Part shown: positions 59,358 to 64,000 of the stretch, in pieces
How positions within the stretch are numbered: position 1 is the first letter of the stretch
Layout of the letters: each line of letters starts with the position of its first letter
The notes under the pieces: generated by a model
The model's database searches: none
What the model was told of the DNA's origin: nothing
The model's input: the letters and a program-made list of their open reading frames with translations, nothing else
Position numbers and translations under genes: made by a program
DNA from: Mesosutterella multiformis
GTDB lineage: Bacteria; Pseudomonadota; Gammaproteobacteria; Burkholderiales; Burkholderiaceae_F
Direction: 5' to 3'
Length of the DNA stretch: 64,000 bases
Assembly (NCBI RefSeq): GCF_003402575.1
Contig: NZ_BGZJ01000001.1
Span: 186,001 to 250,000, forward strand

Positions 59358-60176
59358 TTACGGAAGGCGGGGAGACTTGGAGAAGTCAGGCTTACGCTTC
59401 TCGAGGAACGCCTTTCCGCCCTCCTGGGCTTCGTCCGTCATGTAGTAAAGCATCGTCATGTCGCCCGCGAACTGCTGGAGACCGAGTTCACCGTCAAGCT
59501 CCGCGTTGAGGCCGAACTTCAGGAACCGGAGCGCGAGCGGGCTGTACTGCTGCATCTGCTTTGCCCATTCGACAGTCGTTTCCTCAAGCTTATCGAACGG
59601 CACCACGGTGTTCGCGAGCCCCATTTCGAGCGCTTCCTTCGCGCTGTACTGACGGCAGAGGAACCAGATTTCGCGCGCCTTCTTCTGACCCACGATGCGG
59701 GCGAGGTAGGACGCGCCGAGCCCCGCATCAAAGCTTCCGACCTTGGGGCCGGTCTGACCGAAAATCGCGTTTTCAGACGCAATCGTGAGGTCGCAGACCG
59801 TGGCGAGGACGTTGCCTCCTCCGATCGCGTAGCCATTCACCATCGCGATCACGGGCTTCGGAAGCGACCGGATCTGCTTCTGAACATCGAGCACGTTGAG
59901 ACGCGGCACGCCGTCCGGGCCCACATAGCCGCCGCGGCCCTTGAAATGCATGTCGCCGCCCGAGCAGAAAGCCTTGTCGCCTTCACCGGTCAGCACCACG
60001 ACTGAAATATCCTCACGCTCGCGGCAGATCGCGAACGCCTCTCCCATCTGGGCGACCGTCACGGGCGAGAAGGCGTTACGCACTTCAGGGCGGTTAATCG
60101 TGATCTTCGCGATGCCTTCAAAGAGTTCGAACCGGATGTCGGAATATTCCTTGATCGGTTTCCAGGCAAAAGTCAT
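59358..60176 (-). CDS. menB: 1,4-dihydroxy-2-naphthoyl-CoA synthase
   Basis: The 272-residue crotonase-fold enzyme closes the second ring of menaquinone. Its diagnostic stretches [31 protein letters not shown] and [16 protein letters not shown] match E. coli MenB closely, as does the ending [12 protein letters not shown]. It is followed by menE. A terminator-like hairpin separates it from menI upstream, so it may have its own promoter. Confidence 0.96.
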   Translation of the reverse strand: MTFAWKPIKEYSDIRFELFEGIAKITINRPEVRNAFSPVTVAQMGEAFAICREREDISVVVLTGEGDKAFCSGGDMHFKGRGGYVGPDGVPRLNVLDVQKQIRSLPKPVIAMVNGYAIGGGNVLATVCDLTIASENAIFGQTGPKVGSFDAGLGASYLARIVGQKKAREIWFLCRQYSAKEALEMGLANTVVPFDKLEETTVEWAKQMQQYSPLALRFLKFGLNAELDGELGLQQFAGDMTMLYYMTDEAQEGGKAFLEKRKPDFSKSPRLP

Positions 60177-60205
60177 CTTCAGTTCCTCAAAAAAATGTCA
60201 TGCAA

Positions 60206-60262
60206 AAAATCGGAAGGGGAGGCTGAGCTCAGGTAAAAAATAAGCTCAGCACTCCCCTTTCC
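60206..60262 (-). terminator. Terminator between menI and menB
   Basis: On the minus strand GGAAAGGGGAGTGCTGAGCT (60262-60243) pairs with AGCTCAGCCTCCCCTTCC (60229-60212) and is followed by GATTTTTTG. It would end the etfB-etfA-menI transcript. Confidence 0.85.
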
Positions 60263-60291
60263 GCGCCGTCCGGGAAAAACCAGGCGGCGCG

Positions 60292-60690
60292 CTAGTGTTC
60301 CTCAGCGGTTTTCCGCCGCTTGATAACGTTCGTCACACGGGCTGTGGAAACGAGGTCTCCCGCTTCATCGAAGAGATCCACGTTCCAGACATGCAGCCGG
60401 TACCCCGTGCGGAGCGCTGTCGCCCGGGCGGTCACAAGCCCTCCGACCGGCACCGCCTTCACGTGGTTCGCGCTCACATTGATGCCGAGCGGCATCGCGT
60501 CCTCTCCCGCGATACGGCGGGAGCCCGCGCCAGCCATCGTTTCCTCAAGCGCGAGCATCGTGCCGCCGGAGCAGTAGCCGTAAGGCTGCGCCACCGCTTC
60601 CGTCACCGTGAAGCGGGCCTCAACCTCACCCGGCTTCACTTCCGGCAGGATCTCAAACCCGAGCGTCTTCTGAAGTCCCACGGCTGCCAC
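60292..60690 (-). CDS. menI: Hotdog-fold thioesterase, probable DHNA-CoA thioesterase
   Basis: The 132-residue protein has the hotdog pattern LGFEILPEVKPGEVEARF, the catalytic region PYGYCSGGTMLALEETMAGAGS with a Glu, and LGINVSANHVKAVPVGG, as in PaaI/MenI proteins. It would release DHNA from CoA, the step after MenB. The GTG start lies 2 bases after the etfA stop, so it is coupled with etfA. The menI name rests mainly on its neighbours menB and menE. Confidence 0.78.
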   Translation of the reverse strand: MAAVGLQKTLGFEILPEVKPGEVEARFTVTEAVAQPYGYCSGGTMLALEETMAGAGSRRIAGEDAMPLGINVSANHVKAVPVGGLVTARATALRTGYRLHVWNVDLFDEAGDLVSTARVTNVIKRRKTAEEH

Positions 60691-60692
60691 GC

Positions 60693-61622
60693 TCAGAGCG
60701 CCTTCGTGAGTTCTTCAACGGCCGAGGCGGCATCCGCGACGAGACCGTAATCCGCTACGTCGAAAATCGGAGCCTCAGGATCCTTATTCACCGCGACGAT
60801 GACTTTCGACCCCATCATGCCGGCGAGGTGCTGCAGAGCGCCCGAGATACCGAAAGCGATGTAGAGATCCGGAGCCACGATCTTTCCGGTCTGACCCACC
60901 TGCCACTCGTTCGGGCAGAGGCCGTTATCAACCACGACACGGGTCGCGCCGATCGCGGCGCCGAGCTTATCGGCGAGCGCCTCAAGCGCCTTGAAACCGG
61001 CTTCACCGTCAAGACCCTGGCCGCCCGCCACCACGCGCTTCGCGGTGAGGAGGTCAGGATGGTCACTCTTCATGATCTCAGCGGAACGGAACGTGTTCTT
61101 CGCAAACGCTTCAACCGGAGCGAGGTCTTCGACAGAGGCCGCGCCGTCATCCGCCGCGGCTTCAAAGGACGTCGTACGGACCGAGGCGACAACCGGGGCG
61201 CCGGAGGTCTTCACCGTGGTGATCACACCGCCCGCGTAGATCGCGCGCTTGAAGGTCGAGGCATCGATCACGTCCGAGATTTCGGTAAGCGGCGAAACGC
61301 CGAGCTTCGCCGCGACGCGCGGCATCGCGGCGCGGTTCAGGAACCCGAGTGCGAAGAAGATATGGGTGTAATTGGACGCGACCGCGAGCACCTGGGAGGC
61401 AAGGGTCTCAGGGGACAGATGGTCGAGCGAATCCGAATCCGCCGCAAGAACGCGGGTAACGCCGTGGAGTTTGGCTGCTGCGTCAGAAGCCGCGCGGGCT
61501 CCCTTTCCGGCAATCAGAAGATCGACGTTTCCGTCGATACGGTTTGCCGCCGCGACGGCGGCACGGGTCGAAGAAGCGCGGAAGCTTCCCTCAGAAAAAT
61601 CACTGACAACAAGAATCGACAT
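60693..61622 (-). CDS. etfA: Electron transfer flavoprotein alpha subunit
   Basis: The 309-residue FixB-type subunit binds FAD through its C-terminal domain; landmarks are [41 protein letters not shown] and [18 protein letters not shown]. With EtfB it carries electrons from acyl-CoA or other dehydrogenases to the quinone pool. The gap to etfB is 25 bases and to menI 2 bases. Confidence 0.96.
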   Translation of the reverse strand: MSILVVSDFSEGSFRASSTRAAVAAANRIDGNVDLLIAGKGARAASDAAAKLHGVTRVLAADSDSLDHLSPETLASQVLAVASNYTHIFFALGFLNRAAMPRVAAKLGVSPLTEISDVIDASTFKRAIYAGGVITTVKTSGAPVVASVRTTSFEAAADDGAASVEDLAPVEAFAKNTFRSAEIMKSDHPDLLTAKRVVAGGQGLDGEAGFKALEALADKLGAAIGATRVVVDNGLCPNEWQVGQTGKIVAPDLYIAFGISGALQHLAGMMGSKVIVAVNKDPEAPIFDVADYGLVADAASAVEELTKAL

Positions 61623-61647
61623 TTCTATTCAATAGTTCCGAATGGGG

Positions 61648-62406
61648 TTAGAGGACCTTCGCTTCGTTGCGGAGCTTGTCAACGAGTTCCGCGACGCTGG
61701 AAACCTTGACGCCGGCCTTGCGGGCGGCGGGGGCTTCATACGCGGTGACCGTGAGCTTCGGCGCGGTATCGGTGCCAAGCGACGCGGCTTCAATCGTTTC
61801 AACAGGCTTCTTTCTCGCCTTCATCATGCTCGGAAGCGTCACATAGCGGGGCTCGGCAAGACGAAGATCTGCCGCGAACGCGGCCGGAAGCGTGAGAGCG
61901 CGGACTTCGGTGCCGTCACCCGTCTGGGAGCTCACGACGAGTGCGCCGTCTTCAAGCGCGATCTTATCGGCGTTCGGTCCGAACGGCAGATCAAGGAGCG
62001 CGGTCGTCATCGCGCCGGTCTGCGCGGCGTCATCATCGATCGCCTGCTTGCCGAACGCGATCACATCCGGATTCTCTTTCCCGATCACGGCCGCGAGGAT
62101 GCGGGCCACGGCGAGCGGCTCAAGCGCCGCGTCCGTCTTCACATGAATGCCGCGGTCAGCGCCCATCGCAAGCGCGACGCGAAGCGTATCGACCGCCTTC
62201 GCGTCACCGATCGTCACGGCAACCACTTCGTCCGCCTTGCCGGCTTCCTTCAGCTGCACGGACGCCTCAACCGCGATTTCATCAAAGGGGTTCATCGAAC
62301 GCTTGACCATGGGCTTCTTATCAATATCAAGCCCGCTGCCGTCAGGCAGAGCGTGGACCTTCACGTTGTAGTCAACAACTCGCTTTACTGCGACCAGCAC
62401 CTTCAT
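61648..62406 (-). CDS. etfB: Electron transfer flavoprotein beta subunit
   Basis: The 252-residue FixA-type subunit begins MKVLVAVKRVVDYNVKVHA and has NPFDEIAVEASVQLKEAG and FGKQAIDDDAAQTG, typical of the AMP-binding beta subunit of the classical (non-bifurcating-looking) group. The ending of the recognition helix LPSMMKARKKPVE matches the family. It is the first gene of the etfB-etfA-menI unit. Confidence 0.96.
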   Translation of the reverse strand: MKVLVAVKRVVDYNVKVHALPDGSGLDIDKKPMVKRSMNPFDEIAVEASVQLKEAGKADEVVAVTIGDAKAVDTLRVALAMGADRGIHVKTDAALEPLAVARILAAVIGKENPDVIAFGKQAIDDDAAQTGAMTTALLDLPFGPNADKIALEDGALVVSSQTGDGTEVRALTLPAAFAADLRLAEPRYVTLPSMMKARKKPVETIEAASLGTDTAPKLTVTAYEAPAARKAGVKVSSVAELVDKLRNEAKVL

Positions 62407-62810
62407 TATGAAAAAACTCCTTGCGCTTTCAGGGCGCTTCGGGGAGTTCCCGCGCGAAGCGCCTTCTGTTTAAGAGATGGCAGGAATTATAAAGGGACAG
62501 AAATCCGGGATCCGGATTAAAAAATGCGACTTTCGGCGTAGAACCATCCGTAACAGGGCGTCCCAAATATCAGGGTTCCGCGCCCACAGAGCCTTTTTAA
62601 TCTGTCAAAATAAAAAGATGTTGCCGTGATCCGGATGTGAGCGGAAGTTCCGCGCTTTCCCGGCTATCCGCGGCCCGCCCGCTGCCTGTTCCTCCCGGAA
62701 GTTTTTCTGAGTGCGTTTACCTCCTTCCGGATGCTGGTCCTCGCCGCCGGCCGTGTCAGATTCGTGTTTTTCTCTTTTTGTTATCCAAGTAATCTCTTGA
62801 GGAGATATCC
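62407..62810. other. Gene-free stretch with GC-rich potential structure upstream of fhs
   Basis: The region holds divergent promoters for etfB and fhs. Between about 62620 and 62745 several short complementary segments occur, such as GCGGAA/TTCCGC (62640-62655) and CCGGAAG/CTTCCGG (62694-62735), so a folded leader RNA is possible. I could not match it to the ZTP, THF or glycine riboswitch consensus. Confidence 0.45.
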
Positions 62811-64000
62811 ATGCTTTCTGATATTGAAATCGCGCATTCCGTCAAACTGAAACCGATTGAGCAGCTCGCTCACGAAATCGGTCTGACTGATGCCGAATTC
62901 GAACCCTACGGCCGCGACAAGGCAAAGGTTCACCTGAACCCGGAGCGTAAGCCCCACGGGAAACTGATCCTCGTGACGGCGACCTCCGGCATGCCGGCCG
63001 GCTCCGGAAAGACCACGACCTCGATCGCCCTCGCCCAGGGCCTCCGCAAGATCGGGAAGAATTCCTGCCTCGCGCTCCGCGAACCGTCTCTCGGCCCGTG
63101 CTTCGGCATGAAGGGCGGCGCGGCTGGCGGCGGCTACTCCCAGGTTCTCCCGATGGAGTCGATCAACCTCCACTTCACGGGTGACTTCCACGCGATCACC
63201 TCGGCGAACAACCTCCTCGCCGCGGTCCTTGATAACTGCCGCTACCGCGATCAGCTGAACATCAAGGAAATCACCTGGAAGCGCGTGCTCGACATGAATG
63301 ACCGTCACCTCCGCTTCATCGTGACGGGCCTCGGCGGCTCCGCGAACGGCATTCCGGCGGAAACCGGTTTCGATATCACGGTGGCCTCTGAACTGATGGC
63401 CGTGCTCTGCCTCGCGAAGAATGAGGACGACCTCCGCGCCCGCATCAATAAGCTCGTCGTGGCGACGAAGAAGGACGGCACGCCGCTCACCTGCGGTGAA
63501 GTGGGCTGCACGGGCGCTCTGATGGCGCTGCTCCTCGAAGCGACGAAGCCGAACCTCGTTCAGACGATCGAAGGCGGCCCCGCTTTCATTCACGGCGGTC
63601 CGTTCGCGAACATCGCCCACGGCTGCAACTCGGTTGCCGCGACGGAAGCCGCTCTGACGGTCGGCGACTACGCGATCACGGAGGCAGGCTTCGGTTCTGA
63701 ACTCGGTGCTGAGAAGTTCTTCGATATCAAGTGCCGCTCCGCTGACCTTCACCCGAGCGCCACGGTGCTCGTCACGAGCCTCCGCGCTCTCCACTGGCAC
63801 GGCGGCGTGCCGCTTGCTGAGATCGGCGAAACGAATCCCGAGGCGCTGAAGAAGGGCCTCTGCAACCTCGATCACCACATCCGCAACATGCAGGCCTTCG
63901 GCCCGAACGTCGTGGTCGCCCTGAATCACTTCGCAAACGACGACGAGGCGGAAGTCGAAATCGTCCGCAGCCGCGTGAAGGAATTCGGCGCGCGGTTCGC
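62811..64000 (+). CDS. fhs: Formate-tetrahydrofolate ligase, N-terminal part (cut by window edge)
   Basis: The ATG at 62811 follows GAGGAG. The 396 residues present begin MLSDIEIAHSVKLKPI and include the P-loop region TSGMPAGSGKTTTSIALAQGL (61-81 in parts), LREPSLGPCFGMKGGAAGGGYSQV, and NLHFTGDFHAITSANNLLAA. The family is normally about 555 residues, so some 160 are missing to the right. It links formate to tetrahydrofolate using ATP, feeding purine and formate metabolism. The frame is open to the edge with no stop. Confidence 0.97.
   Translation, partial: MLSDIEIAHSVKLKPIEQLAHEIGLTDAEFEPYGRDKAKVHLNPERKPHGKLILVTATSGMPAGSGKTTTSIALAQGLRKIGKNSCLALREPSLGPCFGMKGGAAGGGYSQVLPMESINLHFTGDFHAITSANNLLAAVLDNCRYRDQLNIKEITWKRVLDMNDRHLRFIVTGLGGSANGIPAETGFDITVASELMAVLCLAKNEDDLRARINKLVVATKKDGTPLTCGEVGCTGALMALLLEATKPNLVQTIEGGPAFIHGGPFANIAHGCNSVAATEAALTVGDYAITEAGFGSELGAEKFFDIKCRSADLHPSATVLVTSLRALHWHGGVPLAEIGETNPEALKKGLCNLDHHIRNMQAFGPNVVVALNHFANDDEAEVEIVRSRVKEFGARF

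Noticed and set aside
62407-62810. ZTP or THF riboswitch before fhs
   Set aside because: The conserved core segments of these classes were not found by eye.
62781-63929. 382-codon open frame opposite fhs
   Set aside because: The plus strand encodes an unmistakable formate-tetrahydrofolate ligase from 62811 to the edge.

Overview
The window looks like a chromosome segment of a betaproteobacterium of the order Burkholderiales. Gene orders such as pyrG-kdsA-eno-ftsB, rpsP-rimM-trmD-rplS and dapA-bamC, plus fdxA-rnfB-nth and a tmRNA with an ALAA-ending tag, all fit. A menaquinone branch (menI, menB, menE) next to an electron-transfer flavoprotein suggests an anaerobic or microaerobic, gut-type member such as Sutterellaceae. 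That family assignment is inferred from gene content, without any database search.

Layout. Positions 1-6897 are a genomic island inserted at the 3' end of the tmRNA gene. It carries a tyrosine integrase and a restriction-like cassette: an MmeI-type methyltransferase that keeps a PD-(D/E)XK-like motif, an SF2 helicase, and the start of a probable GIY-YIG nuclease that runs off the left edge. From 6898 to 14958 lie tmRNA, a stand-alone LysR-type effector domain, a fused MsrA-MsrB lipoprotein, a multidomain DUF438/hemerythrin/PAS/DUF1858 sensor, and two tandem MsbA-like ABC exporters. Positions 15031-22084 are an insertion-sequence nest: an IS30-family element split by an IS256-family element that is itself split by a second IS256 copy, then a decayed IS2-like element, a tRNA-Ser gene, and a third IS256 copy in inverted orientation.

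From 22232 to 64000 the window is mostly core genome. It holds fdxA-rnfB-nth, an aminotransferase, asparaginase, gluQ, a NarX-like kinase, parE-parC, folE, tRNA-Arg(CCU), a PerM-like transporter, one very AT-rich glycosyltransferase, orn/rsgA, slyD-mutM, dapA-bamC, a site-2-type protease, a PHP phosphoesterase, hslO behind a near-perfect heat-shock promoter, ftsB-eno-kdsA-pyrG, a zinc exporter, argG, a Nudix hydrolase, the rplS-trmD-rimM-rpsP block, menE-menB, menI-etfA-etfB, and the 5' two-thirds of fhs.

How the parts fit. The island is most likely a defence island. The ferredoxin, RnfB, ETF and menaquinone genes point to low-potential electron transfer. The IS nest records several rounds of insertion, the latest with identical transposases and intact target duplications. 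I found no CRISPR array and no prophage structural genes.
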